From Salinibacterium sp. ZJ450 (lineage in GTDB: Bacteria; Actinomycetota; Actinomycetes; Actinomycetales; Microbacteriaceae), in the NCBI RefSeq assembly GCF_011751885.2, contig NZ_CP061771.1, positions 1,488,001 through 1,552,000 on the forward strand: DNA of 64,000 nt, read 5' to 3'. The notes below the pieces were generated by a model, which was not told where the DNA came from, did no database searches, and saw nothing but the letters and a program-made list of their open reading frames with translations. Position 1 is the first letter of the stretch; each line of letters starts with the position of its first letter. The translations under genes were made by a program, and so were the position numbers. This document shows, piece by piece, positions 26,106 to 36,712 of this stretch.

Positions 26106-27650
26106 GTGACTGATCGGATCCCCCCGGTACTACGTCCGGAGCATCCGTCACCCCGATCTCTCGCCGGACTGGTGGACGAGTTCGGCCTGGACTATCAGGG
26201 ACCGCTCGACATCGAGATCACCGGCGTCACCCTGTCAACCGGCGACCTGCACCCCGGCGACCTGTACGTGGGCGTGCCGGGCCAGCACAGCCACGGCGCC
26301 GAGCACGCGATCGCCGCCCGTGACGGGGGAGCGGTGGCAATCATGACGGATGCCGCCGGCCTCGAATTCGCGCAATCCAGCGGGCTGCCCGTCATCCTGG
26401 TCGACTCTCCGCGCGCCGCCCTCGGCGAGATCTCCGCCTGGGTGTACCGCACCAGGGAAGAACCGCCGCTGCTGTTCGGCATCACCGGCACCAACGGCAA
26501 GACCTCGGTCGCCTACCTGCTCGAGGCGGTGCTGAAGCAGCTGGGCCTGGTCACCGGTCTCAGCTCCACCGCCGAGCGTCACATCGGCGACGTCAGCATC
26601 ACCAGCAAGCTCACCACGCCCGAAGCCAGCGAGCTGCACGCGCTGCTGGCCCGCATGCGCGAGGCCGCGGTGCGCGCGGTCGTGGTGGAGGTGAGCGCCC
26701 AGGCGCTCAGCCGGCACAGGGTCGACGGGATCGTCTTCGACGTGGCGGGGTTCACCAACCTCAGCCACGACCACCTGGACGACTACGGCACCATGGAGCA
26801 GTACTTCGAGGCGAAGCTCGCGCTGTTCGACCCCGACTACGCCCGCCGCGGCGTGGTGTCGCTCGACAGCGAGTGGGGCGAGAAAGTGGTGGAGCGCAGC
26901 CGCATCCCGGTCACCACCGTGTCGGCCACACCCGGACGCGACGCCGAATGGACGGTCACCGTCACCGAGGAACACCCGGCGTACACCGAGTTCGTACTCA
27001 CCGGCCCGGAGGGCCGCAGCCTCCGAACCCGGGTGCCACTGATCGGCTGGCACATGGCGGCCAACGCCGCGCTGGCGATCGTCATGCTGGTCGAGGCCGG
27101 CTTCGAGCTCGAGGCCATCGCGCACGCGCTGGAGGGCCACGGCGGAATCGACGCGTACCTGCCCGGCCGCACCGAGCGAGTGTCCGGCGACACCGGCCCC
27201 TCGGTGTACGTCGACTTCGGGCACAGCTCCGACGCGTTCGAACGCACCCTCACCGCGCTGCGCAGGTTTACCACCGGCAAGGTCATCATGCTGTTCGGCG
27301 TGTCCGGCGACCGTGACCAGACCAAGCGTCCCGGGATGGCCAGGGTTGCCGCAGAACTCGCCGACGTGGTGATCGTCACCGACCACCACCCGCGCTTCGA
27401 GAATCCCGACACCATCCGCGCCACCTTGGTCGAGGCCGCGCGGGAAGCCGCCCCTGACAAGCCGCTGTACGAGATCGCCGATCCGAAGCAGGCCATCCGT
27501 CACGCCGTGTCGCTGGCCGAGCAGGGCGACACCATTCTCTGGGCAGGCCCCGGCCATCAGGACTACCGCGACATCGAAGGGGTTCGGGTGCCGTATTCGG
27601 CGCGGGATGAAGCCAGAGACGCGCTGCGCGAAGCCGGGTGGGACGCGTGA
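26106..27650 (+). CDS. murE: UDP-N-acetylmuramoyl-tripeptide synthetase MurE
   Basis: A 514-residue Mur ligase that adds the third residue of the stem peptide to UDP-MurNAc-dipeptide with ATP, in the cytosol. The ATP-binding loop ITGTNGKTS lies at residues 126-134. The segment that selects the third amino acid, usually DNPR in meso-DAP enzymes, reads DHHPR here (426-430). meso-DAP may therefore not be the substrate, and another diamino acid is expected, as in the unusual group B walls of Microbacteriaceae; this is inference. It starts at GTG 26106 after AAGAAAG. Its stop overlaps the murF start (GTGA). Confidence 0.93.
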   Translation: MTDRIPPVLRPEHPSPRSLAGLVDEFGLDYQGPLDIEITGVTLSTGDLHPGDLYVGVPGQHSHGAEHAIAARDGGAVAIMTDAAGLEFAQSSGLPVILVDSPRAALGEISAWVYRTREEPPLLFGITGTNGKTSVAYLLEAVLKQLGLVTGLSSTAERHIGDVSITSKLTTPEASELHALLARMREAAVRAVVVEVSAQALSRHRVDGIVFDVAGFTNLSHDHLDDYGTMEQYFEAKLALFDPDYARRGVVSLDSEWGEKVVERSRIPVTTVSATPGRDAEWTVTVTEEHPAYTEFVLTGPEGRSLRTRVPLIGWHMAANAALAIVMLVEAGFELEAIAHALEGHGGIDAYLPGRTERVSGDTGPSVYVDFGHSSDAFERTLTALRRFTTGKVIMLFGVSGDRDQTKRPGMARVAAELADVVIVTDHHPRFENPDTIRATLVEAAREAAPDKPLYEIADPKQAIRHAVSLAEQGDTILWAGPGHQDYRDIEGVRVPYSARDEARDALREAGWDA

Positions 27651-29092
27651 TCGCGCTCAGCCTCGCCGAGGTCGCCGCACTCCTGGACGGACAGCTGCTG
27701 CTGCCGGCCGCCACCAGCGCCGAGACCGCGCAGTCCGAGACCGCGGTTTCCGAGACCATGGTCGACGGGTCGGTGCAGACCGACTCACGCCTGGTCGAGC
27801 CCGGCTCGATCTTCTTCGCCCTGCCCGGTGAGGAGACCGACGGGCACCTGTTCGCGGCATCCGCAGCCGATGCCGGAGCGGCACTGATCGTGGTCGACCA
27901 CCCGCTCGAGCTGGCGGTGCCCCAACTGGTGGTCGCCGACGGTTACCAGGCGCTGGCCGCCCTCGCCCGCGGCGTCGTCGCCCGGGTGCGGGAGCGCGGC
28001 ACCCTGACCGTGATCGCCATCACCGGATCCAACGGCAAGACCACCACCAAGAACATGCTGCGGGCCGTGCTCGAGGCCGAGGGACCCACCGTCGCCCCGC
28101 ACGGGTCATTCAACAACCACGTCGGCGCCCCGGTGTCGATGCTGCGGGTCGACTACGACACCCGCTTCCTGATCGTGGAGATGGGGGCCAGCGGCACAGG
28201 GCAGATCAGCCATCTGATGTCGATCGTCACCCCCGACATCTCGGTGGTGCTGAAGGTGGGCCTCGCGCACGCCGGCAACTTCGGCGGCGTCGACGCGATC
28301 GCCGACGAGAAGGCGGCCATCGTGCGCGGCCTGCCGGCCACCGCCATCGCCGTGCTCAACGCCGACGACGGCCGGGTGGTGCGGATGGCCGAGCAGACCG
28401 CCGCGAGCGTGCGCTGGTTCGGCCTGGCGTCCAGCGCCAACCCGCGCGCCGAGAACGTGGAGGCCACCGCCGCCGGAACCTCGTTCACCCTGGTCAGCGG
28501 CACCGACCGCCGTAGGGTCCAGCTGCGCATCCTGGGTGAACACCACGTGATGAACGCCTTGGCCGCCATCGCGGTCGCCACCGCCCTCGACATCCCGCTC
28601 GACCGCTCGATCCCGGCGATCGAGGACGTGGCGAGAGCCGCGCGCTGGCGGATGGAGGTGCTGACCCCATCACCCGGCATCATCGTCATCAACGACGCTT
28701 ACAACGCCAGCCCCGATTCCACCGCCGCCGCGCTCAAGACGCTCGCGCAGATCGTCACCCCGGAACAACGCTCGGTCGCCGTCCTCGGCGAGATGGCCGA
28801 GCTCGGCGAGTTCGCCGACGAGGAGCACGACCGGATCGGCCGGCTCACCGTGCGGCTAAATGTGCGCAAGCTCATCGTGGTCGGCCACCGGGCCAGGCAC
28901 ATCCACAACGCGGCGGGCCTCGAGGGCTCATGGGACGGGGAGTCGGTCCTCGTTGAGAGCGCAGACGAGGCGTACGATCTGTTGAGTGAAGAACTCCGGC
29001 CGGGCGATGTGGTGTTGGTGAAGTCCTCGAACTCCGCTGGCCTGCGCTTCCTCGGTGACCGCATCGGCGGCCTGTCGGAGTCCACCTCATGA
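27647..29092 (+). CDS. murF: UDP-N-acetylmuramoyl-tripeptide-D-alanyl-D-alanine ligase
   Basis: A 481-residue Mur ligase that attaches D-Ala-D-Ala to UDP-MurNAc-tripeptide, completing the pentapeptide. The P-loop ITGSNGKTT lies at about residues 125-133, followed by the family segment [11 protein letters not shown]. The start was chosen at GTG 27647, which overlaps the murE stop as GTGA and gives the usual N-terminus IALSLAEVA; a GTG at 27638 would add three residues. Its end overlaps mraY by four bases (ATGA). Confidence 0.95.
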   Translation: MIALSLAEVAALLDGQLLLPAATSAETAQSETAVSETMVDGSVQTDSRLVEPGSIFFALPGEETDGHLFAASAADAGAALIVVDHPLELAVPQLVVADGYQALAALARGVVARVRERGTLTVIAITGSNGKTTTKNMLRAVLEAEGPTVAPHGSFNNHVGAPVSMLRVDYDTRFLIVEMGASGTGQISHLMSIVTPDISVVLKVGLAHAGNFGGVDAIADEKAAIVRGLPATAIAVLNADDGRVVRMAEQTAASVRWFGLASSANPRAENVEATAAGTSFTLVSGTDRRRVQLRILGEHHVMNALAAIAVATALDIPLDRSIPAIEDVARAARWRMEVLTPSPGIIVINDAYNASPDSTAAALKTLAQIVTPEQRSVAVLGEMAELGEFADEEHDRIGRLTVRLNVRKLIVVGHRARHIHNAAGLEGSWDGESVLVESADEAYDLLSEELRPGDVVLVKSSNSAGLRFLGDRIGGLSESTS

Positions 29093-30201
29093 TCGCGCTG
29101 CTGACTGCCGGCGCCGTCTCACTGCTCTTCACCCTGCTGCTCACCCCCCTGTTCATCCGACTGTTCAAGCGGTTGCAGTGGGGCCAGTTCATCCGCGACG
29201 ACGGCCCGAAGTCGCACCACTCCAAGCGCGGCACGCCCACCATGGGCGGAATCATCTTCGTGCTGGGCGCCGTGGTCGGCTACTTCGTCGGCAAGGCCAT
29301 CGGCCAGGCCATCGGCGGGGGACCGGTCACCGCCTCGGCCCTGCTGGTGATCCTGATGATGGTGGGCCTCGGACTGGTCGGGTTCATCGACGACTTCACC
29401 AAGACCCGCAACCAGCGCAGCCTCGGCCTCACCCCGTGGGCCAAGATCATCGGCCAGACCGTCGTCGGCACCGTGTTCGCGGTGCTCTCCATCACCCTGG
29501 TCGACCGCAACGGTGACACCCCGGCATCGACCGCGATCTCCTGGGTGCGCGACATCGACGCGCTCGATTTCATGCTGCTCGGCACCGTCATCGGCAGCGT
29601 GCTCTACGTCATCTGGGTGGTCATGATCACCCTCGGCGCGTCCAACGGCGTCAACGTGGCCGACGGTCTCGACGGCCTGGCCACCGGCGCCTCGATCCTC
29701 GCATTCGCCGGGTACATCCTGATCGCGTTCTGGCAGTTCAACCAGTCCTGCGTGGGCGGCGCCCACGCATCCGTGGCATACAAGTGCTACGAGACCAGCG
29801 AACCGCTCGACCTCGCTATCGTCTCCGCCGCCATCGTCGGCGGGCTGATCGGGTTCCTCTGGTGGAACACCTCGCCGGCTCAGGTGTTCATGGGCGACAC
29901 CGGCTCTCTCGCCCTCGGCGGCGCGCTGGCCGCACTGGCCGTGCTGACCCGCACCGAGCTGCTGATCATCCTGATCGGCGGCCTGTTCGTCATCGTCACC
30001 GGATCGGTGATCCTGCAACGCATCTACTTCAAGCTGACCCATGGGAAGCGCATCTTCCTGATGAGCCCGCTGCACCACCACTTCGAGCTCAAGGGCTGGG
30101 CGGAGATCACCGTCGTCGTGCGGTTCTGGATCATTGCGGGCCTGTTCGTCGCGAGCGGCGTGGGGCTCTTCTACCTGGAATGGGCAATCCGCACATCGTG
30201 A
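29089..30201 (+). CDS. mraY: Phospho-N-acetylmuramoyl-pentapeptide transferase
   Basis: A 370-residue polytopic membrane enzyme (about 10 helices) that transfers phospho-MurNAc-pentapeptide to undecaprenyl phosphate, making lipid I. Signature segments are [41 protein letters not shown] and HHHFELKGW; the Asp residues in the first three regions bind magnesium. It starts at ATG 29089 inside the end of murF, and its stop overlaps murD as GTGA. It is part of the continuous dcw operon. Confidence 0.97.
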   Translation: MIALLTAGAVSLLFTLLLTPLFIRLFKRLQWGQFIRDDGPKSHHSKRGTPTMGGIIFVLGAVVGYFVGKAIGQAIGGGPVTASALLVILMMVGLGLVGFIDDFTKTRNQRSLGLTPWAKIIGQTVVGTVFAVLSITLVDRNGDTPASTAISWVRDIDALDFMLLGTVIGSVLYVIWVVMITLGASNGVNVADGLDGLATGASILAFAGYILIAFWQFNQSCVGGAHASVAYKCYETSEPLDLAIVSAAIVGGLIGFLWWNTSPAQVFMGDTGSLALGGALAALAVLTRTELLIILIGGLFVIVTGSVILQRIYFKLTHGKRIFLMSPLHHHFELKGWAEITVVVRFWIIAGLFVASGVGLFYLEWAIRTS

Positions 30202-31736
30202 ACCCTGAACTTGCCGATCGCCTGGCGCACCTGACCAGTTGGCATTCCGACTGGAGCGGACTCCGAGTGGCCGTCTACGGCGCCGGCGTCACCGGTTTCG
30301 CGGTAGCCGACACCCTCGTCGAACTCGGCGCAGACGTGTTCGTCATCGCCTCACAGGTCTCCGACGAGCACCGGCAACTGCTCGACATCATCGGCGCACG
30401 ACTGCTGGAGCCCGGCCAGATCAGCATGGTCCCCGAGGAGCTGGAGCGCTTCGACCCGGAACTGGCCATCGTGTCTCCCGGCTTCCGTCCCGACCACCCA
30501 CTGGTGCTGTGGACCGAGCGGAGCGGCACCGCCATCTGGGGCGACATCGAACTCGCCTGGCGGCTGCGCGACAAGGTGGGCCGGCCCGCCGAGTGGATCT
30601 GCATCACCGGCACCAACGGCAAGACCACCACCACCCAGCTCACCGCCTCGATGATCCTCGGCTCCGGCCTCCGGGTGGCGCCCGCCGGCAACATCGGCGT
30701 TCCCGTGCTGGATGCCGTGCGCGACCCGCAGGGCTGGGACGTGCTGGTGATCGAACTCTCCAGCTTCCAACTGCACTGGATCAACCGAAACCCCGGCGGG
30801 ATGCTCTACCCGCACTCCAGCGTCTGCCTGAACATCGCCGACGACCACTACGACTGGCACGGCTCCGCGAGCGCATACCGGGCCGCCAAAGCCAAGGTGT
30901 ACGAGAACACCAGGGTCGCCTGCGTCTACAACAAGGCCGACCCTGTGACGCGCGGCATGGTCGAGAACGCGGATGTCGTGGACGGCGCACGCGCCATCGG
31001 CTTCGACCTCGGCGCGCCAGGGCCGAGCGACTTCGGCATCGTCGACGGCATCCTGTGCGACCGGGCCTTCCTCGAAGACCGGCAGCACAGCGCGCTAGAG
31101 CTCACCACACTCGCGGAGCTGCAGACGGTGGGCCTTGGCGCCCCGCACTCCGTCGCGAACGTGCTCGCGGCCGCGGCGCTCGCCCGATCCATCGGCGTCG
31201 AACCCGCGGTGATCCACGAGGCGCTGCGCAGCTTCCGCATCGACCAACACCGCACCGAACATGTAGCCACCATCGCCGAGGTGCTCTTTGTCAACGATTC
31301 CAAGGCCACCAACCCGCATGCCGCGAACGCGTCGCTCACCTCGTTCGACTCGGTCGTCTGGATCGTCGGCGGGCTGCTCAAGGGCGTAGATGTCGACGAT
31401 CTGGTGGCCCGTCACGCTCCGCGGTTGAGCGCCGCCGTCATCATCGGCGTCGACCGGGATGCGCTGCGCAGCGCGTTCGAACGACACGCCCCGACGCTGC
31501 CCCTGTTCGAGGTCGACGAGGCTGACACTAGTCAGGTGATGCCCGCGGCCGTCCGGCTCGCAGCGGGCGTCGCCCGCCCGGGTGACGTCGTGCTGCTGGC
31601 ACCGGCCGGAGCGGCGATGGACCAGTTCATCAACTACGCAGACCGCGGTCGCCGATTCGCCGACGCAGTCAGAGAACTATCGGAAGGGGGAGACGATGAA
31701 CATCCCACCTCGCCACCCCTCCCGCCCCAGCCCTAG
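30198..31736 (+). CDS. murD: UDP-N-acetylmuramoyl-L-alanine-D-glutamate ligase
   Basis: A 512-residue Mur ligase that adds D-glutamate to UDP-MurNAc-amino acid. An N-terminal Rossmann-like domain ([15 protein letters not shown]) is followed by the ATP loop [10 protein letters not shown] (about 136-145) and a C-terminal ligase domain ([11 protein letters not shown]). The GTG at 30198 overlaps the mraY stop. The 3' end overlaps ftsW by 41 bases, more than the other junctions in the cluster, and the last 25 or so residues are a poorly conserved Pro-rich tail. Confidence 0.95.
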   Translation: MNPELADRLAHLTSWHSDWSGLRVAVYGAGVTGFAVADTLVELGADVFVIASQVSDEHRQLLDIIGARLLEPGQISMVPEELERFDPELAIVSPGFRPDHPLVLWTERSGTAIWGDIELAWRLRDKVGRPAEWICITGTNGKTTTTQLTASMILGSGLRVAPAGNIGVPVLDAVRDPQGWDVLVIELSSFQLHWINRNPGGMLYPHSSVCLNIADDHYDWHGSASAYRAAKAKVYENTRVACVYNKADPVTRGMVENADVVDGARAIGFDLGAPGPSDFGIVDGILCDRAFLEDRQHSALELTTLAELQTVGLGAPHSVANVLAAAALARSIGVEPAVIHEALRSFRIDQHRTEHVATIAEVLFVNDSKATNPHAANASLTSFDSVVWIVGGLLKGVDVDDLVARHAPRLSAAVIIGVDRDALRSAFERHAPTLPLFEVDEADTSQVMPAAVRLAAGVARPGDVVLLAPAGAAMDQFINYADRGRRFADAVRELSEGGDDEHPTSPPLPPQP

Positions 31737-33021
31737 CGGGCCCGAGCAGCACGAGCTGGCGCCGTCCGCGGCGGCGTCCGAACCGAGGCGGGCCGCACCC
31801 ACCGCGGTGGTCGCGGTGAAGAAGATCTTCGCGGCCGAAACCGGCAACTACTTCCTGCTACTCGGAACCACGCTGTTCATCACCATCTTCGGGCTGGTGA
31901 TGGTGCTGTCCTCGTCATCGGTCACCGCGCTGAAGACCAGCGACGACGCCTTCTCGGAGTTCACCGGTCAGGGCTTGTACGTGCTCATCGGCATCCCGCT
32001 GATGCTGGTGGTCTCCCGGCTGCCCGCATTCTTCTGGAAGAAGTGGGCCTGGCGTGCGGTCGTGTTCACCCTGATCATGCAGTGTCTGGTCTTCACCGGG
32101 CTCGGCTACGGCTACGGCGGCAACCGCAACTGGCTCGACCTCGGCGCCTTCACCGTGCAGCCCTCCGAGCTGGTGAAACTGGCGCTCTGCGTCTGGCTCG
32201 GCTTCATCCTCTCCACCAAGCGCGAACTGCTGCGCGACTGGCGCCACGTGGCGCTGCCGATCGCCCCGGTCGCGATTCTGGCGATCGGCCTGGTGCTGCT
32301 CGGCAACGACCTCGGCACCGCCGTGATCATGCTGGGCATCGTGTTCGGGTCGCTGTTCTTCGCCGGCGTCCGGCTGCGTTTCCTCGCCCTGCCGCTGGCC
32401 GGAATCGTCGCATTCGGTCTGCTGTTCGCGCAATTGAGCTCCTCCCGCCGCGCCCGCATCGACGCCTGGCTGTCCGGGTGCGGCATCGACGACTACCTCA
32501 ACGAGTGCTGGCAGATCCAGCACGGCACCTGGGCGCTCGCCTCCGGCGGACTGTTCGGCGTCGGGCTCGGCAACTCGAAGACCAAATGGTCGTGGCTGCC
32601 GCACGCCGAGACGGACTTCATCTTCTCGATCATCGGCGAGGAGCTGGGAATGGTCGGCGCCGTGGTCGTGCTGCTGCTGTTCGTGGTGATGGCGGTCGCA
32701 TTCGTGCGGATCATGCGGCAGACCCGCGACCCATTCGCCCGAATCGTCACCGGCGGAGTGCTGATGTGGGTGATCGGGCAGGCGTTCGTCAACATCGCCG
32801 TGGTGCTCGGAGTGCTGCCGGTGCTCGGGGTGCCGTTGCCCCTGGTCTCATCGGGCGGGTCAGCGCTGATCGCGACGCTCCTTGCGATTGGTGTTGTACT
32901 CTCGTTCGCTCGAACACAGCCAGACAAGAACGGTGGAACCGATCCGATGACCCCTGCAGAACGGTCGCGTCTCGCCGCCGCCCAGCGAAACACCGCAGCC
33001 AGGAACCGTCCAGCACGATGA
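31696..33021 (+). CDS. ftsW: Septal peptidoglycan polymerase FtsW
   Basis: A 441-residue SEDS-family protein with about 10 membrane helices that polymerises lipid II at the septum together with the class B PBP. A Pro/Ala-rich cytoplasmic N-terminus (about 45 residues) precedes the helices. Family segments include VQPSELVKLAL, GNDLGTA and PLPLVSSGGSA. ATG 31696 was chosen because GGAAGGGGGAGACG precedes it; the frame is open further upstream inside murD. The stop overlaps murG as ATGA. Confidence 0.94.
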   Translation: MNIPPRHPSRPSPSGPEQHELAPSAAASEPRRAAPTAVVAVKKIFAAETGNYFLLLGTTLFITIFGLVMVLSSSSVTALKTSDDAFSEFTGQGLYVLIGIPLMLVVSRLPAFFWKKWAWRAVVFTLIMQCLVFTGLGYGYGGNRNWLDLGAFTVQPSELVKLALCVWLGFILSTKRELLRDWRHVALPIAPVAILAIGLVLLGNDLGTAVIMLGIVFGSLFFAGVRLRFLALPLAGIVAFGLLFAQLSSSRRARIDAWLSGCGIDDYLNECWQIQHGTWALASGGLFGVGLGNSKTKWSWLPHAETDFIFSIIGEELGMVGAVVVLLLFVVMAVAFVRIMRQTRDPFARIVTGGVLMWVIGQAFVNIAVVLGVLPVLGVPLPLVSSGGSALIATLLAIGVVLSFARTQPDKNGGTDPMTPAERSRLAAAQRNTAARNRPAR

Positions 33022-34100
33022 CCACATACCTGCTCGCCGGCGGAGGCACCGCCGGCCACGTCAACCCCCTGCTCGCCGTCGCCGACCGCATCCAGGAACG
33101 CGAACCGGATGCCCGCATCCTGGTGCTCGGCACCAAGGAGGGCCTGGAAGCCCGGCTGGTGCCGCAACGCGGCTACGAGCTGCTCACCATCCCGCGGCTG
33201 CCGTTCCCCCGCAAACTGAACGCCGCCGCGCTGCGATTTCCTCGCCGGTTTCTGCGGGCGGTCGCCCAGACCCGGGGCTATTTGACCGAGTACGGCGTGG
33301 ACGCCGTGGTCGGATTCGGCGGCTACGCCTGCCCGCCCGGCTATCTCGCGGCCTGGCAGGAGAAGATCCCGCTGGCCGTGCACGAGGCGAACGCCAAACC
33401 GGGCATCGCCAACCGGCTCGGCAGCCTGCTCAGCCGCTTCGTCGGCACCACCTTCCGCCGCACCAAGCTCCGCCACGGCAGGCTGGTGGGCATGCCGTTG
33501 CGCGCCGAGATCGAGCGGCTGGACAAGACCGCGGCACGGGCCGAAGCGCTGCGGTTCTTCGACCTCGACCCGGGCAAACCGGTGCTGCTGGTCACCGGCG
33601 GATCGAGCGGCGCCAGACGGATCAACACCACGGTCAGCGCCGCCGTCCCGCTGATCCTCGGCGCGGGCTGGCAGGTGCTGCACATCACCGGCGCCAAGGC
33701 GCCGGTCGAGGATCCCCAACTGGCCGGCTACCACCTGATGCCCTACTGCGACCGGATGGAACTGGCCCTGGCGGTCGCCGACCTGGCCGTGTCCCGGTCG
33801 GGCGCCGCGACCGTCACCGAGCTGGCCGCCCTCGGCACTCCGGCGATCTTCGTGCCGTACCCGGTGGGCAACGGCGAACAGCGCTTCAACGCCCAGGACA
33901 TGGTGTCGGCCGGGGGAGCCCGCCTGGTGCTCGACGCCGAGTTCACCCCGGACTGGGTCTCCTCCGAGCTGGTTCCGCTGCTGCGCAGGCGGGACCGCAT
34001 CGCCGACATGGCGGCGAGGGCGGCGACGGTCGGCGTGCGGGACGGTGCCGACCGGATGGCCGACCTGGTCGCTGAAGCCGTGGGCAGACGCGTAGGTTAG
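33018..34100 (+). CDS. murG: Lipid II synthase MurG (GlcNAc transferase)
   Basis: A 360-residue GT-B glycosyltransferase on the inner face of the membrane that adds GlcNAc to lipid I to form lipid II. The N-terminal GGGTAGH loop is at residues 8-14. VGFGGYACPPG and the donor-site region SRSGAATVTELAALG are visible. It starts at ATG 33018, overlapping ftsW by four bases; the long open frame upstream is only an extension through ftsW. murC starts six bases after its stop. Confidence 0.95.
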   Translation: MTTYLLAGGGTAGHVNPLLAVADRIQEREPDARILVLGTKEGLEARLVPQRGYELLTIPRLPFPRKLNAAALRFPRRFLRAVAQTRGYLTEYGVDAVVGFGGYACPPGYLAAWQEKIPLAVHEANAKPGIANRLGSLLSRFVGTTFRRTKLRHGRLVGMPLRAEIERLDKTAARAEALRFFDLDPGKPVLLVTGGSSGARRINTTVSAAVPLILGAGWQVLHITGAKAPVEDPQLAGYHLMPYCDRMELALAVADLAVSRSGAATVTELAALGTPAIFVPYPVGNGEQRFNAQDMVSAGGARLVLDAEFTPDWVSSELVPLLRRRDRIADMAARAATVGVRDGADRMADLVAEAVGRRVG

Positions 34101-34106
34101 AAAGCG

Positions 34107-35525
34107 ATGATCAAGCCCGATTTCTCCACCCCGATCCCTGCCGAACTCGGCGCCGTGCACTTCGTGGGCATCGGCGGCTCCGGCATGAGCGGAATCGCCA
34201 GACTGTTCCTCGGCGCCGGTCACACCGTCACCGGATCCGACCTGCGCGAGACCGACACGGTGCTCGCATTGCGCGAAGCCGGCGCCACGGTGTCGATCGG
34301 CCACGACGCGGCGAACGTCGGCGACGCCGACACGGTCGTGGTCACCGGCGCCCTCTGGGAGGACAACCCCGAGTACCAGCGCGCGCTCAGCACCGGGATC
34401 CCCGTGCTGCACCGCTCGCAGGCCCTGGCCTGGCTGATCAACCGGCAACGGTTGATCGCGGTGGCCGGCGCGCACGGCAAGACCACGTCCACCGGGATGC
34501 TCGTGACCGCGCTGATCGAGCTCGGCGAAGACCCCAGCTTCGTGAACGGCGGGGTGATCCAGACGCTCGGCGTGTCCGCGGCATCCGGCTCAGGCGAGCT
34601 GTTCGTGGTCGAGGCCGACGAATCCGACGGCTCATTCCTGCTCTACGACACCGCCGTGGCACTGATTACCAACGTCGATGCCGACCACCTCGACCACTAC
34701 GGCACGCACGAGGCCTTCGATGCGGCGTTCGTGCAGTTCGCCGGCAAGGCGTCAGAGCTCGTGGTGGTATCCAGCGACGACGCCGGAGCGGTGCGCGTCA
34801 CCGAGGCGCTGCGGAGCGAGCACCCGGACAAGCGGGTGCTGACGTTCGGTGAGGATGCGACATCCGATGCCCGCGTTCATTCGATCGTCGCCGAGGGCCC
34901 CGTCACCTTCACGGTGTCCTGGCAGGGCGTCGACTACACCAGCACGCTCGCGGTTCCCGGGCATCACAACGCCATCAACGCGGCCGGTGCCTTCACCGTG
35001 CTGGTCGGCCTCGGCTTCGACCCCGACCGGGTGATGCGCGCGCTCAGCGTGTTCGGCGGCACGGGGCGCCGGTTCGAACTGCACGGCACCGTGCGCGGGG
35101 TGAGGGTCTACGACGACTACGCCCACCACCCGACCGAGGTGGCCGCGGCGCTGTCGGCCGCGCGCTCGGTGGTCGGCTCCGGCCGGATCATCGCGGTGCA
35201 CCAACCGCACCTGTACAGCCGCACCCGGCTGATGGCGGGCGAGTTCGCCCAAACCTACGAGAAGCTTGCCGACCACACCGTCGTGCTCGACGTGTTCGGG
35301 GCCAGGGAAGACCCGGAGCCCGGGGTCACCGGCGCGCTCGTCTCCGACCGCTTCGCCGACGCCAGCCACGTGGACTACCTGCCCGACTGGCAGCAGGCCG
35401 CCGAGCGGGCGGCATCCGTTGCCCGGGACGGGGACATCATCATGACCCTCAGCTGTGGTGACGTGTACCGGATCATCCCGCAGGTTCTCGAGGCGCTGCA
35501 GGCCAAGCCCCAGCAGGCTGAGTAG
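34107..35525 (+). CDS. murC: UDP-N-acetylmuramate-amino acid ligase
   Basis: A 472-residue Mur ligase that adds the first residue of the stem peptide to UDP-MurNAc. N-terminal [12 protein letters not shown] binds the nucleotide sugar. The ATP loop [10 protein letters not shown] begins at residue 121, and [10 protein letters not shown] lies in the C-terminal domain. L-Ala is the standard substrate, but glycine is used in many group B walls of Microbacteriaceae, so substrate choice here is open. It starts at ATG 34107, 6 bp after murG and 20 bp before ftsQ. Confidence 0.95.
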   Translation: MIKPDFSTPIPAELGAVHFVGIGGSGMSGIARLFLGAGHTVTGSDLRETDTVLALREAGATVSIGHDAANVGDADTVVVTGALWEDNPEYQRALSTGIPVLHRSQALAWLINRQRLIAVAGAHGKTTSTGMLVTALIELGEDPSFVNGGVIQTLGVSAASGSGELFVVEADESDGSFLLYDTAVALITNVDADHLDHYGTHEAFDAAFVQFAGKASELVVVSSDDAGAVRVTEALRSEHPDKRVLTFGEDATSDARVHSIVAEGPVTFTVSWQGVDYTSTLAVPGHHNAINAAGAFTVLVGLGFDPDRVMRALSVFGGTGRRFELHGTVRGVRVYDDYAHHPTEVAAALSAARSVVGSGRIIAVHQPHLYSRTRLMAGEFAQTYEKLADHTVVLDVFGAREDPEPGVTGALVSDRFADASHVDYLPDWQQAAERAASVARDGDIIMTLSCGDVYRIIPQVLEALQAKPQQAE

Positions 35526-35545
35526 AGCACCGGACGCCCCATCCA

Positions 35546-36544
35546 GTGAAGCGACCACAGGGATTCGACCGGCAAGCTTCCCCCGCGCCGTCTCGCCGCA
35601 GGGAACCGGCAGCTGCGCCGACCCCGGCGACCGGGCAGGCGACCCCGCCGTCCACCCCGCAGTCGAGCGAGCGCGGGACGCCGCAGGCAGCGACGGGGCG
35701 GCGGATGCCGCGGATGCCGCGGATCCGCAAGCCCGCCGGCAGCCGTGAGCCCTCGGCCGCCGCCGCGGAGCGCGCCGCGCGCCGTCAGCTGCGCCGGGCC
35801 GAGGCCGCACGCAAACGCTACGAACGCGACGAGGTGCGTCGCTTCACCCGGCGCACCAGGCGCCGCCGTGCGATCCTGGCGACCGCGGGCGGCGCCGGCG
35901 CGGTTCTCCTGATCGCCGTGGTGATCGCGGTGTTCTCGCCCGCGCTGGCGCTTCGCAACATCCAGATCGAGGGCGCCACCCGCGTCAGCGCCGACGAGGT
36001 GCGCGCCGCGATCGACGATCAACTGGGCACGCCGCTCGCGCTGATCGACCTCGGCCGGGTGCAAGATGAGCTCGGCGCGTTTCCGGTGATCCGCAGCTTC
36101 GTCACCGAGGCCGTGCCGCCGGACACCCTGGTGGTCAGGATCACCGAGCGCGACCCGATCGGCACGATCAACAGCGGAGCCGCCTTCGACCTGGTCGACC
36201 CCGCCGGCGTGGTGATCGCCACCTCGGACACCCGCGTCGACGGGGTGCCCGTGATCGACGTCGGCGGGCACGCGGCAGACAGCGCCGCGTTCGAGTCGGT
36301 GGTCGAGGTGCTGCTCGCGGTGCCGACCGAGCTGCGCGGGCGCATCGACGCGGTGACCGCGCGCAGCAAGGACGACGTGACGCTGGTGCTCGACGGGGTG
36401 GGCCAGAGCGTCAGCTGGGGCAGCGCCGACGGCTCCGCCCAGAAGGCGCGGGTGCTCGCCGAGCTGATCCGCCAGACCGACCCAGCGTTGGCCGGAGAAT
36501 TCGATGTCTCCGCACCGACTATCGCCGTGTTCCGACCCGCCTGA
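35546..36544 (+). CDS. ftsQ: Cell division protein FtsQ (POTRA domain)
   Basis: A 332-residue bitopic division protein. It has a long basic, Pro/Arg-rich cytoplasmic region (1-105), one membrane helix (about 109-130), a POTRA domain starting LRNIQIEGATRVSADEV (about 136-205) and the FtsQ/DivIB domain. It scaffolds FtsL and the septal synthase. The RMPRMPRIRKP stretch at 53-63 comes from a tandem DNA repeat (GGATGCCGC at 35702-35719). The start is GTG at 35546 without a strong ribosome binding site; GTG placement follows the end of murC. Confidence 0.9.
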   Translation: MKRPQGFDRQASPAPSRRREPAAAPTPATGQATPPSTPQSSERGTPQAATGRRMPRMPRIRKPAGSREPSAAAAERAARRQLRRAEAARKRYERDEVRRFTRRTRRRRAILATAGGAGAVLLIAVVIAVFSPALALRNIQIEGATRVSADEVRAAIDDQLGTPLALIDLGRVQDELGAFPVIRSFVTEAVPPDTLVVRITERDPIGTINSGAAFDLVDPAGVVIATSDTRVDGVPVIDVGGHAADSAAFESVVEVLLAVPTELRGRIDAVTARSKDDVTLVLDGVGQSVSWGSADGSAQKARVLAELIRQTDPALAGEFDVSAPTIAVFRPA

Positions 36545-36712
36545 TTCAGCTCGTGACAAGCTGGGGGGACAAGTATCAGTAACGATTCGCGACACGCGGG
36601 CGCGCCTGAGGGTTCGGCACCCCTCGGCCACCTAATTTCAGACTAAGAAATGCATACTGAGCATAACTTTACACCTCAAGTAGAGGTTGAAAGTTTCTCC
36701 CGGAGGCCGGAC
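36545..36712 (+). promoter_or_regulatory. ftsZ leader region
   Basis: A 168-bp gap whose second half (36640-36700) is notably AT-rich compared with its neighbours and likely holds one or more ftsZ promoters. It ends in a strong ribosome binding site GGAGG at 36702-36706. A short in-frame ATG at 36650 has no such site. Confidence 0.5.

Noticed and set aside
36650-36712. ATG 36650 as the ftsZ start (adds 21 residues).
   Set aside because: GTG 36713 has GGAGG at ideal spacing and gives the standard FtsZ N-terminus. The 21 extra residues lie in an AT-rich promoter-like region.
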